From an uncultured Actinomyces sp. (GTDB lineage Bacteria > Actinomycetota > Actinomycetes > Actinomycetales > Actinomycetaceae), in contig CALHID010000004.1 of NCBI GenBank assembly GCA_938030835.1, positions 1 to 9,997 of the forward strand: a DNA stretch of 9,997 bases, in the 5' to 3' direction. A program made the position numbers and the translations under genes. The notes under the pieces are model-generated. The model saw nothing but the letters and a program-made list of their open reading frames with translations, did no database searches and was not told where the DNA came from. Shown piece after piece: positions 1 through 6,885 of the stretch (position 1 is the stretch's first letter; every line of letters starts with the position of its first letter).

Positions 1-1
1 A

Positions 2-940
2 CAAACTGTCGAAGAAATCACGAACCCCGACCCCACCGCCCCCAAGGAAGGCGGGCAACTGCGGATGGTGACAGTCACGGAAATGGGAGGTCCGGGCAGG
101 CGTCTCAACGTCTTCGGATGGATTCAAGCGAAACTGACGCCGGCCTCGGAAATGATCCCGTACTCAAAGGTTTACCCAGCGAATGTGACCCGCGAGCAAG
201 TGGATAACCGGAACGCACATCAGATGGAGAACTCACAGTATTCCGCTCAGATCGCCGCGCTCGCGGAACTGGGGTGGAAGGTTCCCGCAACCGTGTATAT
301 CTCCGGTGCGGTCGAGGGATCAGATGCGGTTGGAAAAGTTCAAGACTCTGACATTTTGGAGTCGATCCAGACCCCCGATGGGGTGGTGCACCCGATTGAA
401 ACGGCGGCAGATCCCTTCGTGATCATGCATTCTGTTGCTCCTGGCTCCACCGTTACGATCACCCTGAAGCGTGAAGACATCGAACACACAGAAACAATCG
501 TCACATCTGCGCCTGAAGATGGATCTCAGGGCTCAAAAATGGGAATTTATCTGGGTGTTAAGGCCAATATTCCCGTGGAAATTAACTTCGCTATGAAAGA
601 TATTGGCGGTCCTTCGGCAGGAATGATGTTCTCGCTGGCAATTATTGACCGCCTGAGTGAAGGAGACATGACGGGAGGCCAATCAATCGCGGGTACTGGG
701 ACAATTGCCTACGACGGTACGGTTGGTCCAATCGGTGGGATCGCGCAGAAAATGCAGGGTGCAAAGCGCGATGGGGCCAGCTGGTTCCTTGCGCCGGAAA
801 GTAATTGCGACGAGGTGATCGGGCACGTTCCCGAAGGGCTGCGTGTCGTTCGCGTTTCGACCCTTCATGAAGCGCACGAGGACGTGGTTGCGATTGGCCA
901 GAATCGTGGGGATTCCCTACCAACCTGCGAGGCCAAGTAA
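2..940 (+). CDS. YlbL-like PDZ/Lon-fold (S16) serine protease, 5' truncated by the window edge
   Basis: The frame is open from base 2 with no stop, so the methionine at 65 is internal and the start, with the expected N-terminal membrane helix, lies off the left edge. The visible part begins with a GGQL..VTVTEMGG strand typical of YlbL-like proteins. A PDZ-like segment follows at roughly bases 330-520 (DGVVHPI...APGSTVTITLKRE), then a C-terminal Lon proteolytic domain. The catalytic dyad is visible: Ser at 614-616 in GGPSAGM and Lys at 749-751 in GGIAQKM, 45 residues apart, close to the Lon spacing. There is no AAA+ ATPase domain, as expected for this family. In Bacillus subtilis the homologue YlbL (DdcP) is a membrane-anchored protease that helps clear the cell-division inhibitor YneA; the substrate here is unknown. 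The stop is 8 bp from the convergent PPA1309 gene. Family assignment is secure; the cellular role is inferred. Confidence 0.93.
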   Translation, partial: QTVEEITNPDPTAPKEGGQLRMVTVTEMGGPGRRLNVFGWIQAKLTPASEMIPYSKVYPANVTREQVDNRNAHQMENSQYSAQIAALAELGWKVPATVYISGAVEGSDAVGKVQDSDILESIQTPDGVVHPIETAADPFVIMHSVAPGSTVTITLKREDIEHTETIVTSAPEDGSQGSKMGIYLGVKANIPVEINFAMKDIGGPSAGMMFSLAIIDRLSEGDMTGGQSIAGTGTIAYDGTVGPIGGIAQKMQGAKRDGASWFLAPESNCDEVIGHVPEGLRVVRVSTLHEAHEDVVAIGQNRGDSLPTCEAK

Positions 941-948
941 CCGAATTG

Positions 949-1497
949 TCAGTCCGAGAGTGAGGTCAAAAGAGCGTCGCTCAGGCTGGGAACCAGGCGT
1001 GATCCTTGGCCGACCTTGTCATCGCTGTCGAAAGTGCGGGCGCGAAGGGCACTCCAGGTTTCGCCACTGCGCAGTGCTCCCGCGGCGATACGGACATCAG
1101 TAGCTTGAGGATGGTTTGAGATAAACGCAATGGCTTCTTCGGGATCTGCTGGTGCCTGAGCCTCGACCTCAGGCGGAACAATGACGCGTTCGACGCTCAA
1201 AGCTGCGCCCACGACCGAAGGAGGCCAAGCAAGATGAGCCAACATCTCTTCAAGGTCGTCTCCTTGGAAGTCTTCCTGGATGATTGCACTGAGGTGCTCG
1301 TCCGTCCCATCCCACTCCTTGCGGAGCGCGTCCTTAAGCTCATCGGGTAGATCGGGCTGCTCGAGCAACATTGCGGTGTGAACCAAAGCGTAAAGAGAAG
1401 GTGCGTGGTCCCAGCCCACGACCGATGCTGCTTTTTCGATGTCAATAACAACGTGCGCAAGAGCAATTTGACGTGCAGTAGGAGTCAGTTCAACCAT
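949..1497 (-). CDS. PPA1309-family conserved hypothetical protein
   Basis: The product is a 182-residue soluble protein with no signal peptide or membrane helix. I recognise the PPA1309-family pattern: an N-terminal helical part (TARQIALAHVVIDIEKAA), then LAWPPSVVGAALSVERVIVPP at about residues 89-109, a HPQATDVRIAAGALRSG stretch at 129-145, ALRARTFD at 150-157, and a C-terminal LVPSLSDALLTSL at 168-180. The function is unknown. The start ATG at 1495-1497 has only a weak upstream GGGA and no strong ribosome binding site. The gene lies between a YlbL-like protease gene (convergent) and UPF0182 (divergent), a neighbourhood I know from other Actinobacteria, which supports the call. The 93-bp gap to UPF0182 probably holds promoters for both genes. 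No ligand-binding or catalytic motif is evident. Confidence 0.9.
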   Translation of the reverse strand: MVELTPTARQIALAHVVIDIEKAASVVGWDHAPSLYALVHTAMLLEQPDLPDELKDALRKEWDGTDEHLSAIIQEDFQGDDLEEMLAHLAWPPSVVGAALSVERVIVPPEVEAQAPADPEEAIAFISNHPQATDVRIAAGALRSGETWSALRARTFDSDDKVGQGSRLVPSLSDALLTSLSD

Positions 1498-1549
1498 GGT
1501 GTCATTTTCCCATAGGCGAAAGACAGACGCAGATGCATGAGCCTCTCGT

Positions 1550-1556
1550 TAGAATA
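1550..1556. promoter_or_regulatory. Possible divergent -10 elements between PPA1309 and UPF0182
   Basis: The seven bases TAGAATA read as TAGAAT on the + strand (1550-1555) and as TATTCT on the - strand (1551-1556). Both fit the actinobacterial TANNNT -10 pattern. The + element lies 35 bp ahead of the UPF0182 start and the - element about 54 bp ahead of the PPA1309 start. No convincing -35 box is visible at 16-18 bp on either strand, so the call is tentative. Confidence 0.35.
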
Positions 1557-1576
1557 GGAGCACTGTGATCACTCTT

Positions 1577-1584
1577 CGAGAGGA
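1577..1584 (+). promoter_or_regulatory. Ribosome binding site of the UPF0182 gene, inside an inverted repeat
   Basis: GAGAGGA at 1578-1584 lies 6 nt before the GTG at 1591 and decides that start. The seven bases CGAGAGG (1577-1583) are exactly complementary to CCTCTCG at 1542-1548, so a transcript beginning upstream of 1542 could pair the site away. A transcript from the TAGAAT -10 would begin near 1562 and would lack the upstream arm. Confidence 0.7.
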
Positions 1585-1590
1585 TGTCTT

Positions 1591-4500
1591 GTGAGCGATT
1601 CTCCGTTCTTTCCTGACCATCAGCCCATTCAATTGCCCAAAATTGAGATCCGACGCCCAAAGCTGGGGCCGGGGGCAATTACCATTGCGGTTCTGGTGCT
1701 TCTTGGACTTTTTGTCTACGCGGCTTCTTCATTCTGGACTGAAATTTTGTGGTTCCAGCAGATGCACGCGACTCGGATCCTACTGACGCGTTGGGGAGTG
1801 ATCGCAGGCTTAGCCGTCGTCGGTGTCGTCTTGTCAGTCGCTGTGCTGCGCATCATGATCGGCTTGGCCCATCGTCATCGAGTATCGTCAAAGCGCGGCG
1901 AAGCCTCCGCGAATCTGAGGCAGTACCAAGACGCTATCGAGCCTTTTAAGAAGTTTGCCTTCTGGCTGGTTGCATTGGTTCTGGGTATCCCTGCAGGCCT
2001 TCGTCTTGCGGAAGGCTGGCAGACAGTCCTCACCTGGCTCAATGCGACGCCTTTTGGAAAGACGGATCCGATTTTTGGCTGGGATATCTCTTTCTTCGTT
2101 TTCACTCTTCCATTCTTGGAGCTCGTTGTTTCCTTCCTGCTCCATTTGGTGTTCCTTTCGCTCATCGTCTCGATCGTTGCCTCGTACCTCTACGGTGGTT
2201 TGCAGGTGGTGCCGCGTCCACACGCAACTGTTCCTGTGCGTCGTCACCTGGGAATTTTGGCTGCGGTTGCCTCGGTGATTATCGGTGTGCAGTACTGGAT
2301 TGGACGGTACTCGCTGCTGACTCAGAGCGGTGACAATATTGATGGCGCAATGTATGCGGATGTCAATGCAACGCTTCCCGCGCACTCGATCTTGGCTGCT
2401 ATTTCCATCGCTGTTGCAGCTTTGTTCCTTGTGGCCGCATTCAGGGGAACGTGGCGCCTTCCAACGATCGGCGTTGTGGTTACAGTCGTTGCGGCATTGG
2501 TGATTGGTGGCGCATACCCGGCGTTAATCGAACAATTCCGCGTACGCCCGAATGCGCGTTCGCTGAACGCTCAGTATATTCAGCACAACATTGATGCGAC
2601 CTTGGAAGCTTACGGGCTCGATGATCTGGACTATCAGACCTACGATGCGACGACCACCGCTCAACCCGGGCAGCTTCGTGAAGACTCCGAGTCAACTTCA
2701 CAGATTCGTCTTCTTGACCCTCAGGTGATTCGCAAGACTGTCCAGCAGTTGCAGCAGTCGCGTCCCTACTACTCTTTCGATTCCGGTTTCTTCGTCGACC
2801 GATACACCATTAACGGTGAACGTCGCGATACCGTTATTTCAATGCGTGAGCTGAACTTGGCAGGCCTGTCTCAAGAACAGCAGAACTGGGTGAACCGTCA
2901 TACCGTTTACACGCACGGTTTCGGTGTTGTAGCTGCCTACGGTAACACCATCACCTCTGATGGCCTTCCCGCCTACTGGGAGCAGTCCATCCCCTCAAAG
3001 GGAGAGATCGGCGAGTACGAGCCTCGTGTGTACTTCTCGCAGTCGGCCCCCGACTATTCGATCGTCGGCGGCCCTGAAGGAACTCCTAACCAAGAGCTCG
3101 ACTACCCGGATGACAACGCGCCTGGCGGCCAGGTCTCCACGACCTTCAAGGGTAATGGCGGTCCTTCGGTTGGGAACGTTTGGAATAAGCTTCTGTACTC
3201 AATTAAGTTCGGGTCAACCGATATCTTCTTCTCCTCGCAAACGAATCAGGAATCGCAGATTCTCTACGATCGTGATCCGCTTCTTCGCGTTGCAAAGGTT
3301 GCTCCCTACCTGACACTGGAACAGAAGGCATACCCTGCCGTTGTCGATACGGATGGTGACCCCTCGACGCCCAAGCGCCTTGTTTGGGTTGTCGACGCAT
3401 ACACGACAACGGATTCCTATCCTTATGCTCAGCATCAATCGCTGTCGTCCAGCACGGTTGATTCGCGTTCGCAGTCGGTGGGGCAGTACATCCAGGAAAA
3501 CTCCATCAACTACATGCGTAATTCTGTCAAGGCGATTGTTGATGCCTACGACGGATCGGTGCGTCTCTTCCAGTGGGATGAAAAAGATCCCATTCTGTCG
3601 ACGTGGATGAAGATTTATCCGGGAAGTGTCGAATCGAAGCAGAATATTTCCGCTGACCTCATGGGCCATCTGCGCTACCCCGAGGATATGTTCAAGGTCC
3701 AGCGTGACCTGCTGACCTCTTACCACGTGCGCGATGCCTCTGATTTCTACACCGGTGGTGACCGCTGGCGCCTTGCTGAAGAAACTTCAACAGCCGCAAC
3801 TGCAAATGGGGCATCGACTGCTACCATGAGCAGCGCGCAGCAGCAGGCAGTCCGCGTGCAACCGCCGTATTACCTAACCATGCAGATGCCAGGGCAGCAG
3901 AGCGCAGAATTCTCATTGACCTCCGTTTTCGTTCCGGGTGGGGAATCCAAGCGCGAGGCCATGGCTGGATTCCTCGCGGTTGATTCTGAAACCGGAAGCG
4001 AGGCCGGGAAGGTTCGTGAGGGCTACGGCAAGCTACGACTGATTGCTCTTCCGTCCTCGACGACCGTTCCCGGTCCGGGGCAGATTCAGAACGCCTACGA
4101 CACCAATCAAACGATTGCCTCGCAGCTCAACGTTTTGAACCTGTCTGATTCCACGGTTATCAGGGGTAACTTGTTGACTCTGCCTGTCGGTGGTGGCCTA
4201 CTTTATGTCCAGCCGGTTTATATCCAAGGTTCGGGCGGAGCAAACTACCCGGTCTTGCGCTTTGTGCTGACTGCCTTTGGTAACAGAGTCGGTTTCGCGC
4301 CGACACTGGCAGAATCCCTTGACCAAACCTTCGGCGGCGATTCCGCTGCAAAGGTCGCTGGCGGTGATCAATCTGCCGATAAGAATAAGGCTGGTGGCGA
4401 CCAACAAAACCAAGCTGATAGTGAACCCTCTAAGCAGCTTGCTTCAGCGCTTCAAGATGCTAACCAGGCTATCAAAGATGGCCAGAATGCACTGAAGAAC

Positions 4501-4608
4501 AACGACTGGGCAGCCTATGGTGAATCGCAGAAGCGTCTGAATGATGCTCTGACGAAGGCTATCGATGCCCAAAAGAAGCTGGATGCCCAAGGCGGTTCCG
4601 GTTCGTGA
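1591..4608 (+). CDS. UPF0182 family integral membrane protein
   Basis: The product has 1005 residues, normal for this actinobacterial family. The N-terminal third carries about seven hydrophobic helices, at roughly 26-47, 67-92, 122-141, 166-203 (long, possibly two), 219-236, 265-284 and 292-312. The family hallmark DPIFGWDISFFVFTLPF lies at 159-175 and YADVNATLPAH at 255-265. A large hydrophilic domain of about 600 residues follows and is probably extracytoplasmic. The C-terminus is a Gly/Asp/Gln-rich linker (about 910-945) and then an amphipathic, Gln/Lys/Asp-rich helix to the end. The GTG start is supported by GAGAGGA 6 nt upstream. The function of UPF0182 is not established; no enzyme motif is obvious. 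It is apparently monocistronic, with a strong hairpin after the stop and divergent from PPA1309. The family call is very secure; topology is read by eye. Confidence 0.95.
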   Translation: MSDSPFFPDHQPIQLPKIEIRRPKLGPGAITIAVLVLLGLFVYAASSFWTEILWFQQMHATRILLTRWGVIAGLAVVGVVLSVAVLRIMIGLAHRHRVSSKRGEASANLRQYQDAIEPFKKFAFWLVALVLGIPAGLRLAEGWQTVLTWLNATPFGKTDPIFGWDISFFVFTLPFLELVVSFLLHLVFLSLIVSIVASYLYGGLQVVPRPHATVPVRRHLGILAAVASVIIGVQYWIGRYSLLTQSGDNIDGAMYADVNATLPAHSILAAISIAVAALFLVAAFRGTWRLPTIGVVVTVVAALVIGGAYPALIEQFRVRPNARSLNAQYIQHNIDATLEAYGLDDLDYQTYDATTTAQPGQLREDSESTSQIRLLDPQVIRKTVQQLQQSRPYYSFDSGFFVDRYTINGERRDTVISMRELNLAGLSQEQQNWVNRHTVYTHGFGVVAAYGNTITSDGLPAYWEQSIPSKGEIGEYEPRVYFSQSAPDYSIVGGPEGTPNQELDYPDDNAPGGQVSTTFKGNGGPSVGNVWNKLLYSIKFGSTDIFFSSQTNQESQILYDRDPLLRVAKVAPYLTLEQKAYPAVVDTDGDPSTPKRLVWVVDAYTTTDSYPYAQHQSLSSSTVDSRSQSVGQYIQENSINYMRNSVKAIVDAYDGSVRLFQWDEKDPILSTWMKIYPGSVESKQNISADLMGHLRYPEDMFKVQRDLLTSYHVRDASDFYTGGDRWRLAEETSTAATANGASTATMSSAQQQAVRVQPPYYLTMQMPGQQSAEFSLTSVFVPGGESKREAMAGFLAVDSETGSEAGKVREGYGKLRLIALPSSTTVPGPGQIQNAYDTNQTIASQLNVLNLSDSTVIRGNLLTLPVGGGLLYVQPVYIQGSGGANYPVLRFVLTAFGNRVGFAPTLAESLDQTFGGDSAAKVAGGDQSADKNKAGGDQQNQADSEPSKQLASALQDANQAIKDGQNALKNNDWAAYGESQKRLNDALTKAIDAQKKLDAQGGSGS

Positions 4609-4629
4609 TAGCTCAATATGAGTAAAGGC

Positions 4630-4664
4630 GTGGGCCTGGGTGAGGAATACTCACCCAGGCCCAC
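4630..4664. terminator. Perfect 14-bp hairpin between convergent UPF0182 and pdtaS genes
   Basis: The arms GTGGGCCTGGGTGA (4630-4643) and TCACCCAGGCCCAC (4651-4664) are exact reverse complements with a 7-nt loop, GGAATAC. The hairpin begins 22 bp after the UPF0182 stop and ends 68 bp before the pdtaS stop, so it is placed to end transcripts from both sides. Neither flank has a good U-tract: the + side reads AGTCGTTTC and the - side CGCCTTTAC. It therefore resembles the U-poor hairpins proposed as terminators in Actinobacteria. The rest of the 4609-4732 gap shows only a weak GCTTC/GAAGC repeat at 4689-4708 and no gene. Confidence 0.75.
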
Positions 4665-4732
4665 AGTCGTTTCACGTCGGGTCTCATTGCTTCCCGGAAA
4701 AGAGAAGCGGTGTTTCTCACTATGCCATACTC

Positions 4733-6190
4733 TTAGTTATTCAGGTGCGCCTTGATCACAACGGTAGTTCCGCATTCGGCTCCAGGCAGCCATTCAATAT
4801 TTCCTTGAAGTTCTGCACGGACCATTTGGCTGACAATCTGTGTTCCCAGACCGGTCATTGCCCGGCCGGGTTGGATTCCTGCCCCGTTGTCTGAAACGGT
4901 AACCGTGAGCTGGTTGCCATTACGTTCTGCATGGACTTGAACCAGCCCGTCCTTGTCGGCAAGTCCGTGCTCAACCGAATTTGAGACAAGTTCATTCAAA
5001 ACCGTTGCCATTGCCTGAGCCTGTGCGGCCTCGAGGCTACCGAATTCGCCCGTTGTCACTACGTCAACGGAATGATCGGTTGAGGCAACCGTACCTGCCA
5101 TGCGAACGATTGTTCGCGCGACCTCGTCGAAATCTACCTGTTCATTGACATCCTGAGAAAGAGCCTCGTGGACGGTAGCGATCGCCTGAACACGGCGTTC
5201 GGCCTCCTGAAGGGCCGTTTGAACACTTTCTGAGTCTGAACGACGTGCTTGAAGACGAAGCAGTGCAGAAACGGTTTGCAGGTTGTTCTTCACGCGATGG
5301 TGAATTTCGCGAATCGTTGCGTCCTTTGTCATCAACTCCTGTTCGCGTCTACGTAGTTCTGAAAGATCGCGAGTCAAAATGACAGCACCCAAACGCTTGC
5401 GCCCGTTAAATAAAGGAAGAGCGCGCATTGTGACTGTTGAGCCCTGAACACTCACTTCAACGCGCCAAGGCGCACGACCCATAACAACTACTGCTAAGGA
5501 CTCTTCAACGATTGTCGAGTCAGAAACAACATCGGTAATGCGTTGCGCGAGGACCTCACCGAGAACAGATTCCCGAATGCCCAAACTACGCAAGCACGAG
5601 GTCGCATTTGGGGTTGCCTGTAGAACCTTGCCCTCAGCGTCAATCAGAATGGCACCGTCCTGGACTCGAGGAACGCCGTGTCCAGTAATTGTCGGGGCGG
5701 AGTCGTAGGGATACTCACCGCGAGAAATCATTTCGCAGAGGACATCCGCGGCTTCACCCGTCCACGTGTCAAAACCTTGAACGGAGCGGGGAGAGGAGAG
5801 ATTTGCTTCGCGGGTCAGCACAGCAACAACCTCACCCTGATAGGGGATCGGCACGCAGGTCTCCATCATCGAATACGTGCCAGCCCAGTGCGCTGCAGTC
5901 GGACGAACGACTTCACAGGTTTCCATGGCGCGACGAAGCTCAGCCTCACGAGCAAGAGGGAGATAAAGGCCTCGTGGATCCTCAGCGTGCACGGTAACTG
6001 ACGTCGATGGACGGCAACTTTCAACTGCAATAAACCGATCGTCATCTGTGGGAAGCCATAGAACTAAGTCTGCAGCGGCAAGGTCAGCGATGACCTGCCA
6101 ATCTTCAAGAAGCCGATGTAAAAGCTCGATCGCACCTGTGGGAATGGGAGTAGCAGATGCAGATTCGGCGATCTGAGTCAGTGTTGGCAT
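4733..6190 (-). CDS. pdtaS: PdtaS-type sensor histidine kinase (GAF-PAS-HisKA_2-HATPase_c)
   Basis: The 485-residue protein has no membrane helix and so should be a cytosolic sensor kinase. Domains in order: an N-terminal PdtaS-type GAF-like domain (about 15-155, including the CRPSTSV stretch at 59-65), a PAS domain (about 172-285), a HisKA_2 dimerisation/phosphoacceptor helix with REIHHRVKNNLQ at 294-305 (phospho-His expected within H297/H298), then a HATPase_c domain. The last has its N box at NELVSNSVEHGL (399-410), G1 at DNGAG (434-438) and G2 at GLGTQIV (447-453). In mycobacteria PdtaS phosphorylates PdtaR, an ANTAR-domain response regulator that acts on RNA; no PdtaR gene is visible here. 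The ATG at 6188-6190 has no Shine-Dalgarno sequence but sits about 6 nt after a -10-like TATTGT, suggesting leaderless translation. Family and domains are clear; the signal sensed is not readable from sequence. Confidence 0.93.
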   Translation of the reverse strand: MPTLTQIAESASATPIPTGAIELLHRLLEDWQVIADLAAADLVLWLPTDDDRFIAVESCRPSTSVTVHAEDPRGLYLPLAREAELRRAMETCEVVRPTAAHWAGTYSMMETCVPIPYQGEVVAVLTREANLSSPRSVQGFDTWTGEAADVLCEMISRGEYPYDSAPTITGHGVPRVQDGAILIDAEGKVLQATPNATSCLRSLGIRESVLGEVLAQRITDVVSDSTIVEESLAVVVMGRAPWRVEVSVQGSTVTMRALPLFNGRKRLGAVILTRDLSELRRREQELMTKDATIREIHHRVKNNLQTVSALLRLQARRSDSESVQTALQEAERRVQAIATVHEALSQDVNEQVDFDEVARTIVRMAGTVASTDHSVDVVTTGEFGSLEAAQAQAMATVLNELVSNSVEHGLADKDGLVQVHAERNGNQLTVTVSDNGAGIQPGRAMTGLGTQIVSQMVRAELQGNIEWLPGAECGTTVVIKAHLNN

Positions 6191-6196
6191 GTATTC

Positions 6197-6226
6197 ACAA
6201 TAGCGTCATAGCGGAAGTTGTGAGAA
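6197..6226 (-). promoter_or_regulatory. Probable leaderless promoter of pdtaS
   Basis: On the - strand, TATTGT (plus-strand 6197-6202) fits a TANNNT -10 box. TTCTCA (plus-strand 6221-6226), matching 4 of 6 TTGACA positions, lies 18 bp upstream as a -35. Only 6 nt separate the -10 from the pdtaS ATG, so transcription would begin at or next to the A of the start codon. The absence of any Shine-Dalgarno sequence agrees with this. The call rests on reading alone. Confidence 0.5.
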
Positions 6227-6249
6227 TCATCGGGCGACGAGGATACAAT
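6218..6249 (+). promoter_or_regulatory. Probable promoter of the DUF2505 gene
   Basis: TACAAT at 6244-6249 is close to the consensus -10. A possible -35, TTGTGA, lies at 6218-6223 with a long 20-bp spacer. A transcript would start near 6256 and carry a leader of about 57 nt containing the hairpin at 6262-6285. The -35 overlaps the -35 proposed for divergent pdtaS, so the two promoters may compete or share a regulator. Confidence 0.45.
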
Positions 6250-6261
6250 CGCAGCGTTGGT

Positions 6262-6285
6262 GTTCGCCTTTTATCTCAGGCGAAC
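6262..6285 (+). repeat. Perfect 8-bp inverted repeat in the DUF2505 leader
   Basis: GTTCGCCT (6262-6269) and AGGCGAAC (6278-6285) are exact reverse complements around the 8-nt spacer TTTATCTC. The repeat lies just after the predicted transcription start and 27 bp before the DUF2505 start codon. It could be an RNA hairpin in the leader or a DNA operator for the divergent promoters. It is not a LexA box: the mycobacterial and Bacillus-type site has GAAC then GTTC, the opposite order. Confidence 0.6.
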
Positions 6286-6312
6286 TACAAGAAATACGAA
6301 GATAGGAATGGC

Positions 6313-6825
6313 ATGCAGTTCAATGGGGATGCACACTATCAATGCTCGCCGGAGGCATTCGTCGAAATTAGTACGACTCCGGGCTTTGTCGCTGAACGAA
6401 TCGGGCCTCTTTTGAAGGACCCGATCATTGAGAATCCTCAGCAACGGACCGGGAGCGCGTGGGGGCTAATCAACCCCGAGGTGGTCCCTGCAAAGGTGCG
6501 TAGCCTCGTCGCCAATAAGGCACGTGTTGAGTACGACGAAGTATGGACTCAGGTGGCACCTGGTGAGTTCCGGGCAAAGTGCACACTTGCCGTTAAAGGA
6601 CTACCGGTTTCTGCTGAGTTTAATCAGACGGTGACTGCTGTCAATGGGGATCTGAATCAGTGCCAATGGCATGTGGATGGTGACTACCATGTGCTCATTC
6701 CGCTTATCGGACGAAGCGCTGAAAACACGATTTCTGAGCATCTTGCGCAGGCTTTTGAGCGAGATCGACGCATTGTGAATAACTGGCTCATTGCTCACGC
6801 AGGCGAATACCCGATCGCGCAATAG
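6313..6825 (+). CDS. DUF2505 family protein
   Basis: The product from ATG 6313 is 170 residues, the usual size for DUF2505, a family placed in the START/SRPBCC-like (Bet v 1) fold clan. Family features visible are the N-terminal MQFNGDAHYQCSPEAFVEIS (a beta strand then a helix), VPAKVRSLV at 58-66, VEYDEVW at 72-78, KGLPVSAEF at 95-103, and IPLIGRSAENTISEHLAQAF at 129-148, followed by a long terminal helix. These folds often bind hydrophobic ligands, but no ligand or reaction is known for this family. AGGA at 6304-6307 lies 5 nt before the chosen ATG. The same frame is open further upstream to an ATG at 6157, but that would overlap pdtaS antisense and add residues unlike the family. It probably has its own promoter and is 60 bp upstream of the OsmC gene, so the two could be co-transcribed. 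Confidence 0.88.
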   Translation: MQFNGDAHYQCSPEAFVEISTTPGFVAERIGPLLKDPIIENPQQRTGSAWGLINPEVVPAKVRSLVANKARVEYDEVWTQVAPGEFRAKCTLAVKGLPVSAEFNQTVTAVNGDLNQCQWHVDGDYHVLIPLIGRSAENTISEHLAQAFERDRRIVNNWLIAHAGEYPIAQ

Positions 6826-6885
6826 CTGTGGAATAAAAATTTGCGATCATTGGTTGCACTGGAACAACAACACTAAGGACAGATC

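Noticed and set aside
843..1103. + strand frame spanning the YlbL stop into PPA1309
   Set aside because: It overlaps two well-supported genes in wrong frames and is Arg/Cys-rich with no family similarity.
1888..2385. Long - strand open frame opposite UPF0182
   Set aside because: It is antisense to conserved membrane helices, has no ribosome binding site or recognisable motif, and its composition looks like a reverse-frame artefact.
4689..4718. Short repeats GCTTC/GAAGC and GAGAA/TTCTC after the UPF0182 terminator
   Set aside because: Stems of five pairs with no U-tract are expected by chance; the neighbouring 14-bp hairpin is far stronger.
5678..6001. Overlapping + strand open frames of about 100 codons opposite pdtaS
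   Set aside because: They lie antisense to the well-conserved GAF/PAS region, show no recognisable domain and have Arg/Ser-rich composition typical of shadow frames.
6157..6312. Upstream in-frame extension of the DUF2505 gene to an ATG at 6157
   Set aside because: It would overlap the 5' end of pdtaS, cover both predicted promoters and the hairpin, and add about 52 residues unlike the family; the ATG at 6313 has AGGA at a good spacing and gives the usual length.
6826..6885. Possible promoter for the OsmC gene (TTGCGA at 6841 with an AT-rich stretch)
   Set aside because: No TANNNT element lies at a proper distance; co-transcription with DUF2505 is equally possible, so no promoter is called.
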